From the NCBI GenBank assembly GCA_001779505.1, contig MFKH01000001.1, positions 1-11,323 of the forward strand: DNA of 11,323 nucleotides, read 5' to 3'. The notes under the pieces were generated by a model. It was not told the DNA's origin, ran no database searches, and saw only the letters and a list, made by a program, of their open reading frames with translations. Shown here piece by piece: positions 5,364-10,268 of this stretch. This DNA is from Candidatus Jorgensenbacteria bacterium GWA1_54_12 (GTDB lineage: Bacteria; Patescibacteriota; Minisyncoccia; UBA6257; GWB1-50-10). Position 1 is the first letter of the stretch, and every line of letters starts with the position of its first letter. Both the position numbers and the translations under genes were made by a program.

Positions 5364-5400
5364 GGGGCGGTTTCCTAAAAGGAGCCGCCCCCGATTTTTT
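5364..5400 (+). terminator. GGCGG-type terminator fused to the next promoter
   Basis: GGGGCGG (5364-5370) pairs with CCGCCCC (5385-5391), extended inward by TTTCC/GGAG pairs around a TAAAA loop. The T run at 5395-5400 is followed at once by GACA, so the last two T are also the start of the next -35 box. The same inner sequence occurs at 10210-10234. Confidence 0.85.
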
Positions 5401-5428
5401 GACAAACCGCTTACCCTGCGCCTAGAGT
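5399..5428 (+). promoter_or_regulatory. TTGACA-TAGAGT promoter, copy of the one at 2733
   Basis: TTGACA (5399-5404) and TAGAGT (5423-5428) are spaced by 18 bases. The leader GTGTGCAGAAAGGAGGGCG that follows differs by one base from the leader before the gene at 2785. It drives the 5452-6057 gene pair. Confidence 0.65.
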
Positions 5429-5451
5429 AGTGTGCAGAAAGGAGGGCGGTT

Positions 5452-5703
5452 ATGGCTTTCAGGGCGGATGTGCTCTTTGAAATCTTTCTGTGCGTGTTTC
5501 AAAAATTCGACCACGGTGAGGTGGTGGATGACTGGGTTCCTGTCTGGTGGGATTTGAGGCCGGGGGATACCCTTGAGTACGAGGCGGGGTGCGACATCAG
5601 TGGTATGGCAGGAGTCGTTACCGTCACGGATGAGACGACGGAAGAAGAGAGGGATGGAGAGAAAGTGTGGATGGTAAGATGCACTTTCAGGAAACTCTCA
5701 TAG
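5452..5703 (+). CDS. Unrecognised 83-aa acidic protein
   Basis: I do not recognise this protein. ATG 5452 is fixed by AAAGGAGGG (5438-5446) five bases ahead. The N-terminal segment (FRADVLFEIFLCVFQKF) is an amphipathic or weakly hydrophobic helix. The rest is rich in acidic residues and strand-like: WDLRPGDTLEYEAG, AGVVTVTDETTEEE, KVWMVRCTFRKL. This suggests a small beta-barrel or sandwich. The GDTLEYEAG phrase resembles short beta-domains, but I would not name one. It is cotranscribed with the membrane protein at 5728 (24-base gap, its own SD) and shares its promoter and leader type with the 65-aa protein at 2785. Confidence 0.6.
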   Translation: MAFRADVLFEIFLCVFQKFDHGEVVDDWVPVWWDLRPGDTLEYEAGCDISGMAGVVTVTDETTEEERDGEKVWMVRCTFRKLS

Positions 5704-5727
5704 CAGTTCGTATGAAAGGGGATTCGT

Positions 5728-6057
5728 ATGTTGCCGAAACGCAGGAAGTTGTGGGTTTACACGCTCTGGGGAGGAGTTACGGGGTTTGTTCTCGGGGCGA
5801 TTGTCACGGTGGGAGGATTCCTTCCCGAGAGTGTCGCCGGGATTTTCGAGATAATCTTTTTCGCCGCGCTCACTCTCGCCCTGTTCTTCGCCCTGTTCTC
5901 GGGGTATCTGAAGCGCTCGGCTTCGGGCGCTCTCATTCCCGGTCTTCTGGTTTTCGTCGGCGCGTTCTTCGGTTTTCTGCTTGGCATCGCGCTTACCCTT
6001 ACCGTTGTTTCAATGACCGCGGTTGCCCTGCGGCCGTTTCTTGGGGCGGCCTCCTGA
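5728..6057 (+). CDS. Small three-TM membrane protein B
   Basis: This 109-aa protein has a basic N-terminus (MLPKRRK, positive-inside) and three hydrophobic segments: about 8-29 (GGVTGFVLGAIVTVGG), about 38-57 (FEIIFFAALTLALFFALF), and a long one from about 67 to 100 (GLLVFVGAFFGFLLGIALTL). AAAGGGG six bases ahead supports ATG 5728. TM1 has the same G-x3-G-x3-G pattern as the protein at 9915 (IGAVLGALLGSA), and KRSASGALI before TM3 corresponds to QAASGVVSG there. I see it as a probable paralogue. Its TGA stop lies in the loop of the terminator hairpin. The cotranscribed 83-aa protein may be a partner. The function is unknown. Confidence 0.65.
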   Translation: MLPKRRKLWVYTLWGGVTGFVLGAIVTVGGFLPESVAGIFEIIFFAALTLALFFALFSGYLKRSASGALIPGLLVFVGAFFGFLLGIALTLTVVSMTAVALRPFLGAAS

Positions 6058-6076
6058 AGGAGGCCGCCCGTTATGT
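6044..6076 (+). terminator. GGCGG-type hairpin with the stop codon in its loop
   Basis: GGGCGGCCTCCT (6044-6055) and AGGAGGCCGCCC (6058-6069) form a perfect stem with a minimal loop made by the TGA stop region. The tract after it (GTTATGTTATT) is only moderately T-rich. Confidence 0.75.
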
Positions 6077-6111
6077 TATTCTGCGGAGAGAAAAAGCCGC
6101 GCTGATGAACA

Positions 6112-6120
6112 TGCTATACT
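6112..6120 (+). promoter_or_regulatory. Extended -10 promoter
   Basis: TGCTATACT is an extended -10. Six bases separate it from the ATG at 6127, so transcription should start at the ATG itself. No clear -35 is present. Confidence 0.5.
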
Positions 6121-6126
6121 ATTTTC

Positions 6127-6276
6127 ATGATGAAGTTTAAAAAGTGCGAGGCGTGCGGGAAGTGCTGTTGCGGCGGGTGCGGAGCGGGAGTCAGGCCGGA
6201 ACGTTCTGGATGGGGGTTTTGGGATTCCTCAAAGCAGTCGTCTGGCCTGTGTTTCTTGTGCGCGACGCCTTTGTAG
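6127..6276 (+). CDS. 49-aa cysteine-rich protein, probable zinc ribbon
   Basis: This short frame was found by eye. The protein begins MMKFKKCEACGKCCCGGC and ends GLCFLCATPL. It has C7-x2-C10 and C42-x2-C45, as in a zinc ribbon, plus a cluster C13, C14, C15 and C18 that could hold a second metal or be redox-active. The start is supported by the extended -10 six bases upstream (leaderless type); there is no SD. It lies 24 bases before the MGMT-domain gene and may be cotranscribed with it. The function is unknown. The C-x2-C-x2-C pattern also fits a metallothionein-like or iron-sulfur role. A chance frame is possible, but eight well-spaced cysteines in 49 residues argue against it. Confidence 0.6.
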   Translation: MMKFKKCEACGKCCCGGCGAGVRPERSGWGFWDSSKQSSGLCFLCATPL

Positions 6277-6300
6277 CGCTTGTCGGATAAGGGTGTCGGT

Positions 6301-6582
6301 ATGAAAACAGCATTCCGCGAGAAAGTGTTTGAGGTAGTGCGAAAGATTCCTCGCGGGGAGTGCCTGACGTATCGGGAGGTTGCGCGGCGGGCAGGCAGTC
6401 CGCGCGCGTGCCGCGCCGTCGGGAACATTCTTGCGACTCACAAAGAATCAGGCCTCCCGTGCCACAGGGTTATTCGGAGCGACGGGACGGCCGGCGGTTA
6501 CAAAGGAAAGATATCGCTCTCGCGAGTGAAGGCGGATATGCTCGCGAAGGAGGGGATGAAGTGTATCAAGGGATTTTCGTAA
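6301..6582 (+). CDS. MGMT-family DNA-binding domain protein (alkyltransferase)
   Basis: This 93-aa protein is the C-terminal domain of O6-methylguanine-DNA methyltransferase, without the N-terminal RNase H-like domain. It has LTYREVARRAG (about 22-32), the RAVG segment with the arginine finger (R38), the active-site PCHRVI with C54, and DGTAGGYKG (61-69). Because the acceptor cysteine is present, it may repair O6-alkylguanine by suicide transfer; alkyltransferase-like (ATL) proteins of the same size usually have W there. The asparagine-containing NA-x-NP segment of standard MGMT is replaced by GNILATHKE. The ATG at 6301 is preceded by AAGGG seven bases ahead, and a TTG 21 bases upstream has no support. 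It is followed by a bidirectional hairpin. Confidence 0.88.
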   Translation: MKTAFREKVFEVVRKIPRGECLTYREVARRAGSPRACRAVGNILATHKESGLPCHRVIRSDGTAGGYKGKISLSRVKADMLAKEGMKCIKGFS

Positions 6583-6583
6583 A

Positions 6584-6631
6584 GAACAAAAAAAATAGCC
6601 GCCGTCCCACCTTGGGCGGGACGACGGCTTT
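6584..6631. terminator. Bidirectional terminator between convergent genes
   Basis: AGCCGCCGTCCCACC (6597-6611) pairs with GGGCGGGACGACGGCT (6614-6629) with one bulge and one mismatch. The A run at 6588-6595 gives a T tract on the minus strand, and CTTTG follows on the plus strand. It is therefore stronger for the minus-strand gene, like the element at 4034-4072. Confidence 0.8.
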
Positions 6632-6653
6632 GTTGAAGCCGAGCGGCGCTTAC

Positions 6654-7175
6654 TTAGTGGCCGCTCTCCGCACGTTCCCAGAAGAACGAGCTGTGAGTGT
6701 CGTTCTCCAGTATGCCCTGCATGGCTTCAATGCAGAGCGCGCGGCATGTAGCGGCGACGAGGTAGGAAACCCACTCATCAAACCACTCCTGCACGCCGCT
6801 TGTGCCGACCACGATGCCGTCGAGCACGGCGCTCCCATAGTAGAGAGTGTCGATCTCCTTGAGGAGATAGGGCATGGTTTGGCGGATGGTGCTGGTCGGC
6901 AGACCTGTTCGCCACGACGCGAAAGCTTTCGCGCGGGCGAAGTCGTTGTATGGGCAGGTCCAATTTGCCGGCACTCCGAACGACCTCTCGTACAGGATTG
7001 CCCCGTGCGCGTCTGCGACGTCGTGGGGCCGCAAGCCGGGGTCCATGACGACGATGTGCAGGTCGTGTCCCTTCAGGGTGTCGTTATCCATCGCGGCCAT
7101 GATTGCAGGCGAAACCATGTTGACGGCCTTCTCAACCATGCCTACCGTGAGCAAGAAACTGCCGCGTGCTCTCAT
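6654..7175 (-). CDS. GlcG/HbpS-like domain protein
   Basis: This 173-aa protein shows the pattern of the GlcG/HbpS (heme-degrading domain) fold. An N-terminal helix (GMVEKAVNMVSPAIMAAM) is followed by HDLHIVVMDPGL (strand with D), HGAILYERSF, then DFARAKAFASWRTGLPTSTI (the A-x2-KA-x-tA helix). The C-terminal hairpin and helix read LDGIVVGTSGVQEWFDEWVSYLVAATCRAL, with the GiSG and DE positions kept (written in two parts: LDGIVVGTSGVQEWF, DEWVSYLVAATCRAL). Family members bind haem or small ligands or only serve as scaffolds. The start at 7175 has GGGAGG five bases ahead; a GTG two codons earlier overlaps the SD. It is monocistronic and divergent from rarA. The assignment is from pattern memory, and ligand residues are not certain. 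Confidence 0.6.
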   Translation of the reverse strand: MRARGSFLLTVGMVEKAVNMVSPAIMAAMDNDTLKGHDLHIVVMDPGLRPHDVADAHGAILYERSFGVPANWTCPYNDFARAKAFASWRTGLPTSTIRQTMPYLLKEIDTLYYGSAVLDGIVVGTSGVQEWFDEWVSYLVAATCRALCIEAMQGILENDTHSSFFWERAESGH

Positions 7176-7222
7176 ACGCACCTCCCTTAATGTGATTTGC
7201 GGTCGTTTTTTGTACTGGCAAC

Positions 7223-7251
7223 AAAGTAATACAGATGTCCATTTCGGTCAA
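7223..7251 (-). promoter_or_regulatory. Possible promoter of the GlcG-like gene
   Basis: On the minus strand TTGACC (7246-7251) and TACTTT (7223-7228) are separated by 17 bases. The -10 is weak (3 of 6), so this is tentative. Confidence 0.35.
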
Positions 7252-7276
7252 GCGGTGCGTTCGGCATGGGCGGTTT

Positions 7277-7304
7277 TTGCTTTCGCTCTCTGTGGGAGTA
7301 CGAT
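7277..7304 (+). promoter_or_regulatory. Possible leaderless promoter of rarA
   Basis: TACGAT (7299-7304) ends six bases before ATG 7311. A weak TTGCTT (7277-7282) is 16 bases upstream. The only SD-like GGGAG lies too far from the ATG to act. Confidence 0.4.
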
Positions 7305-7310
7305 TGCGTT

Positions 7311-8483
7311 ATGGAGCCGCTTGCGTCGCGCGTGAGACCAAAGAGTTTGGACGAGTTCGTCGGCCAGAAACATCTTGTGGGCGAGAACAAGCCCCTGCGG
7401 GTTGCGATAGAAAAGAAGCATCTTTTTTCTTTCGTCCTGTGGGGGCCGCCCGGATGCGGCAAAACGACGCTCGCGAAAATATATGCCAAGAGCTTGGATG
7501 CGCGGCTGTATGAACTCTCCGCTGTTTCGGCGGGGAAGGATGACGTGCGACGCATCATAGAGAGCGAAAAAGACAGCGGTCTTTTTGCCAAATCGGAAGA
7601 AAAGCCGAAGATACTTTTTCTTGACGAAATTCACCGCTTCAACAAGGCGCAACAGGATTTTCTCCTGCCGTACGTGGAGAGCGGCGCCCTGACGCTCATC
7701 GGCGCGACGACGGAGAATCCATCGTTTGAAGTTATTGCGCCACTTCTTTCGCGGTGCCGCGTGTTCGTGCTGAACGAATTGGGAGATGATGAAGTTCGGG
7801 AAATACTCCACCGCACGAAAGCGGCGCTGACAACAGAGGCGGAGGACTGGCTCGTCAACATGGCAAACGGCGACGCCCGCCAGGCCATCACGATGATAGA
7901 GAACACGCAGAAATTCTACGGGGAGGTGACGCCGGGAACCCTGAAAGATACGCTCCAGTCAAAACTTCTCCGGTACGACAAGCAAGCCGAGGAGCATTAC
8001 AACACCATCTCTGCGTTCATCAAGTCCATGCGGGCCTCGCAGCCCGACGCGGCACTTTATTATCTCGCCCGTATGGTAGAGTCCGGCGAAGACCCGAAGT
8101 TCATTGCCCGGAGAATGGTGATTTTCGCGTCCGAAGACGTGGGGCTCGCCGACCCGAAGGCCCTCATGGTGGCGAACGACGTGTTCCGCGCGGTTGAAAC
8201 GATCGGATATCCCGAGTGCGCGATTAACCTCGCCCACGGCGTGAACTATCTTTCTCTCGCCCCAAAAAGCCGCGCTTCATACAACGCATACTTCGCCGCC
8301 GTAGACGACGTGAAGCGTCACGGCAACCTGCCGATACCCTTAAAGATTCGCAACGCCGTTACAAAACTGATGCGCGAACTGCATTACGGCAAGGGCTACG
8401 AACGCTACACGAAAGATGACCTTTTGCCGGAGAAACTGAAAGGAAAAAAGTACTTGGAGCAGGAAAGCGAAGAGGCGGTGTGA
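7311..8483 (+). CDS. rarA: Replication-associated recombination protein RarA (MgsA)
   Basis: This 390-aa AAA+ ATPase is of the clamp-loader-like RarA/MgsA/WRNIP1 family and acts at stalled replication forks. It has the family N-terminus PLASRVRPKSLDEFVGQKHL, Walker A GPPGCGKT (45-52), Walker B ILFLDEIHR (101-109), the TTENPSFEV sensor 1 region (about 133-141) and SRCRVF. The C-terminal tetramerisation part carries FASEDVGLADPKAL and LPIPLKIRNAVTKLM. Length is slightly below the usual 420-450 residues, with the C-terminus trimmed. The ATG at 7311 fits the conserved N-terminus; a GTG/ATG 15 codons upstream would add an unconserved segment. There is no SD. The gene is divergent from the GlcG-like gene and followed 17 bases later by the VIT-type transporter gene. 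Confidence 0.95.
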   Translation: MEPLASRVRPKSLDEFVGQKHLVGENKPLRVAIEKKHLFSFVLWGPPGCGKTTLAKIYAKSLDARLYELSAVSAGKDDVRRIIESEKDSGLFAKSEEKPKILFLDEIHRFNKAQQDFLLPYVESGALTLIGATTENPSFEVIAPLLSRCRVFVLNELGDDEVREILHRTKAALTTEAEDWLVNMANGDARQAITMIENTQKFYGEVTPGTLKDTLQSKLLRYDKQAEEHYNTISAFIKSMRASQPDAALYYLARMVESGEDPKFIARRMVIFASEDVGLADPKALMVANDVFRAVETIGYPECAINLAHGVNYLSLAPKSRASYNAYFAAVDDVKRHGNLPIPLKIRNAVTKLMRELHYGKGYERYTKDDLLPEKLKGKKYLEQESEEAV

Positions 8484-8489
8484 TATGAT
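8481..8489 (+). promoter_or_regulatory. Extended -10 promoter overlapping the rarA stop
   Basis: TGATATGAT (TGn plus TATGAT at 8484-8489) includes the TGA stop of rarA. The ATG at 8501 is 11 bases downstream, so the leader would be about 5 nt. It is an internal promoter in a probable rarA-transporter unit. Confidence 0.45.
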
Positions 8490-8500
8490 GGGTATGTTTC

Positions 8501-8998
8501 ATGAGGCGCAATCCATCGGCAGTTTCGTATTTCAGGAATTTTATTTTCGGGGTTGAAGACAGCCTGGTTTCAACCGTGGGGCTTTTGTCCGGCATAGCGA
8601 TAGCCCACATACCGCGGGAGACGATATTTCTGACGGGGCTGATTCTCATATTCGTGGAGGCGTTCTCAATGGCTGCGGGAACTTTCTTGTCTGAATACTC
8701 GGCCGAGGAGTACGCGCGGGGAGCGGAGCACTCGGCCAAGGGTAATTTCGTGTCCGGCGCCGTTATGTTCTTTTCGTATTTCGTGTCTGGATTTGTGCCG
8801 CTTGTGCCTTATGCAGTTTGGCCAGTTAAAACGGCGCTTGTGTTTTCCATACTCTTTTCTGTCATTGCGCTTTTTACTCTCGGCATAATAGGAGCGAAGA
8901 TGTCCGGGACCCATTTTGTGAAGAACGGTTTGAGAATGGCCGCGATCGGCAGTGCGGCAATCATTGTCGGTTTGGTTGCAGGCATCTTACTGCGCTAG
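8501..8998 (+). CDS. VIT1/CCC1-family iron/manganese transporter
   Basis: This 165-aa membrane protein is of the VIT1/CCC1 family, which exports Fe(II) or Mn(II) from the cytoplasm. The N-terminal FRNFIFGVEDSLVSTVGLLSG (in parts: FRNFIFGVEDSL, VSTVGLLSGIA) matches the conserved TM1 with the acidic D-G/D-x-x-v-x-t motif. TM2 ends with EAFSMAAGTFLSEYSAEEYARG, the conserved MA-G-e-(Y/F)-x-S segment. Three more hydrophobic segments lie at about 86-107, 111-130 and 142-163, giving five TM. The cytoplasmic metal-binding domain of eukaryotic VIT1 is reduced to a short charged linker, as in many bacterial forms. ATG 8501 has no SD. It follows rarA closely. Confidence 0.85.
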   Translation: MRRNPSAVSYFRNFIFGVEDSLVSTVGLLSGIAIAHIPRETIFLTGLILIFVEAFSMAAGTFLSEYSAEEYARGAEHSAKGNFVSGAVMFFSYFVSGFVPLVPYAVWPVKTALVFSILFSVIALFTLGIIGAKMSGTHFVKNGLRMAAIGSAAIIVGLVAGILLR

Positions 8999-9027
8999 GG
9001 GCCGCGCTGGGAGAATGCCGCTTTCCG

Positions 9028-9036
9028 TGCTATCCT
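9028..9036 (+). promoter_or_regulatory. Possible extended -10 promoter
   Basis: TGCTATCCT has the TGn extension seen at the other genes, but -10 agreement is modest and the leader to ATG 9082 would be about 40 nt. Confidence 0.3.
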
Positions 9037-9081
9037 CATAGGGAAAGGCCGGAGTGCTGTGCAACGTAACGACTAATTTTT

Positions 9082-9174
9082 ATGGCAGAAGAGAACAAGT
9101 GCCCGAAATGCGGGCATGAGCACAAGAGTCCGGACGGGACCTGCAGCTGCGGCTGTCAGGATGGCAAGAAATAA
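9082..9174 (+). CDS. 30-aa cysteine-rich peptide
   Basis: This tiny frame encodes a 30-residue peptide: MAEENKCPKCGHEHKSPDG, then TCSCGCQDGKK. It has C7-x2-C10 and C21, C23, C25, with two histidines between, so it can form one zinc site. The C-P-K-C-G-H-x-H knuckle and the following D-G-x-C-x-C-G-C look designed for metal binding. I recall similar tiny peptides in CPR genomes, but cannot check this here. No SD is visible; the sequence ahead of the ATG is ACTAATTTTT. A terminator follows at 9193, which supports a real transcription unit. Confidence 0.65.
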   Translation: MAEENKCPKCGHEHKSPDGTCSCGCQDGKK

Positions 9175-9192
9175 CGCGTCGGTGTTTCCCGT

Positions 9193-9230
9193 AAATCCGC
9201 CCCATCACACTCGTGACAGGGCGGATTTTT
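9193..9230 (+). terminator. Rho-independent terminator
   Basis: AAATCCGCCC (9193-9202) and GGGCGGATTT (9219-9228) form a 10-bp stem, with a small inner TCAC/GTGA helix in the loop, followed by T to 9230. Confidence 0.85.
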
Positions 9231-9248
9231 GTTATCCACAGTTTGCCG

Positions 9249-9277
9249 TTGACGGCGGTGTTATGTAATTCTAACAT
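9249..9277 (+). promoter_or_regulatory. Promoter of the DUF2178-like/XRE pair
   Basis: TTGACG (9249-9254) and TAACAT (9272-9277) are 17 bases apart. The -10 ends six bases before the ATG at 9284, which supports that start in a leaderless mRNA. The earlier ATG at 9278 would lie upstream of the transcription start. Confidence 0.55.
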
Positions 9278-9283
9278 ATGTTT

Positions 9284-9670
9284 ATGACCAACAAAACGTT
9301 CTCAATCTATAAAATTGTCGCGGTCGTTATCGTGGCTTTTGTCACGAGCGTGTCCGTGAGATACGGCAATTGGTACTTACCTGTCATATGCATCGTCGCG
9401 GCATGGATTTTCCTGCACGCCTTGAGAAGCAGGGTAAAGGAGGTGATTGCAGACGAGCGTGACCGCAAGGTGGCGGGCAAAGCCGCCGGATTGGCAATAC
9501 AGGTGTATACCCTGCTTTCGGTTATTGCCGGTATCGTTCTCTACATCGTGGGGAAAGAGGATGCGGTTTTGTTTACCGTGGGTAGTGTCCTTTTGTATTC
9601 GGCCTGCTTCCTCATGTTCCTCTATACCGTTTTGTTTAAAGTGTACGAGAAGAAGGATGAGCGCGATTAA
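9284..9670 (+). CDS. DUF2178-like membrane protein
   Basis: This 128-aa protein has four hydrophobic segments: about 8-25, 31-47, 71-90 and 95-117 (counted from ATG 9284). Between the second and third lies a cytoplasmic helix with VKEVIADERDRKVAGKAAGLA (read as VKEVIADERD, RKVAGKAAGLA), the hallmark DERd...kAar segment of DUF2178-type proteins. These are commonly paired with a small XRE regulator, as here. The start choice follows the promoter position. The role is unknown; in the paired arrangement the XRE protein probably controls the operon and the membrane protein may sense a signal, which is inference. The stop overlaps the next gene by 14 bases. Confidence 0.7.
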   Translation: MTNKTFSIYKIVAVVIVAFVTSVSVRYGNWYLPVICIVAAWIFLHALRSRVKEVIADERDRKVAGKAAGLAIQVYTLLSVIAGIVLYIVGKEDAVLFTVGSVLLYSACFLMFLYTVLFKVYEKKDERD

Positions 9671-9854
9671 GGTGCGGGTGAGGGAATTTAGGACGAAACG
9701 GGGTTTGACACAGGAAGCGCTGGCAAAGCGCGTTGGCGTGCGCAGAGAAACGATTGTCTTTCTTGAGCAGGGGAAATACAACCCTTCTCTTAAACTGGCT
9801 CTGCGCCTAGCCGAAGAATTGAAGGCGCCGGTTCACGAGTTGTTTTCCTTGTAA
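9657..9854 (+). CDS. Small XRE-family transcription regulator
   Basis: This 65-aa protein is a minimal Cro/CI-type HTH of the YozG-like group. It has VRVREFRTKRGLTQEALAKRV (in parts VRVREFRTKRG, LTQEALAKRVG; helices 1-2), VRRETIVFLEQGKYNPSL (recognition helix and the typical E-x-GKYNPSL segment), and LALRLAEELKAPVHELF. That last part is the common ending of this group. ATG 9657 lies inside the end of the DUF2178-like gene (14-base overlap), so the two are probably translationally coupled. A longer in-frame extension upstream overlaps that gene and is unlikely. It likely binds DNA as a dimer and regulates its own operon at 9249. Confidence 0.9.
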   Translation: MSAIKVRVREFRTKRGLTQEALAKRVGVRRETIVFLEQGKYNPSLKLALRLAEELKAPVHELFSL

Positions 9855-9857
9855 GAC

Positions 9858-9889
9858 TTGACAACTTTGTGATTTTGGTTTTGTATAAG
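9858..9889 (+). promoter_or_regulatory. Promoter of small membrane protein C
   Basis: TTGACA (9858-9863) is followed by TGTATAAG (9882-9889). The -10 may be TGTATA at spacing 18 or TATAAG at spacing 20. AAGGAGGG at 9900-9907 serves the ATG at 9915. Confidence 0.5.
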
Positions 9890-9914
9890 GGCAGTATCTA
9901 AGGAGGGCTATATA

Positions 9915-10193
9915 ATGGTTGTGAGGGTAAAAGAGATCACCTTCTACATGGTGATCGGGGCTGTTCTTGGGGCGCTTCTTGGCTCCGCGTTTTTCCTTGC
10001 CGGAGCGCTTGACATCATGAGCGTTCCCGCCGTCGCACTCTACCTGGCGCTGGCTTTCGGCCTGCTCTTCGGTCTTATCATCGGGTTTACGACCTGCCAG
10101 GCCGCGTCCGGCGTCGTGAGCGGCGTTCTTGTCGCGCTCTGTGTTTTCGTGGGCGCCATTCTCACCTTGTCTTTTGCCAAGGCGGTGGCCTGA
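9915..10193 (+). CDS. Small three-TM membrane protein C
   Basis: This 92-aa protein has three hydrophobic segments: about 10-31 (MVIGAVLGALLGSAFFLAG), about 38-60 (VALYLALAFGLLFGLIIGF), and about 66-90 (ASGVVSGVLVALCVFVGAIL). AAGGAGGG seven bases ahead fixes the start. The G-x3-G-x3-G pattern of TM1, a second TM ending in a-F-x-L-F-x-x-x-x-G, and SG at the entry of TM3 align by eye with protein B at 5728; similarity to protein A at 5040 is weaker. Its terminator is of the same GGCGG type. I know no family. It is monocistronic. Confidence 0.65.
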   Translation: MVVRVKEITFYMVIGAVLGALLGSAFFLAGALDIMSVPAVALYLALAFGLLFGLIIGFTTCQAASGVVSGVLVALCVFVGAILTLSFAKAVA

Positions 10194-10209
10194 CGCTCCA
10201 GCGCTTCAT

Positions 10210-10239
10210 GGCGGTTCCCTTTCGAGGAGCCGCCTTTTT
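10210..10239 (+). terminator. GGCGG-type terminator
   Basis: GGCGGTTCC (10210-10218) pairs with GGAGCCGCC (10226-10234; one T-G wobble), followed by TTTTT. The stem has almost the same sequence as the one at 5364-5391. Confidence 0.88.
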
Positions 10240-10252
10240 CGTTTGCGGCACG

Positions 10253-10261
10253 TGGTATAAT
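10253..10261 (+). promoter_or_regulatory. Extended -10 promoter, consensus TATAAT
   Basis: TGGTATAAT is a perfect extended -10. Seven bases separate it from ATG 10269, so the mRNA should be leaderless. The -35 region falls in the T-tract of the preceding terminator. The alternative ATG at 10260 lies inside the -10 box. Confidence 0.6.
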
Positions 10262-10268
10262 GGGCGGC

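Noticed and set aside
6360..7190. 276-aa plus-strand frame
   Set aside because: Crosses the MGMT gene, the bidirectional terminator and the GlcG-like gene; no protein-like features.
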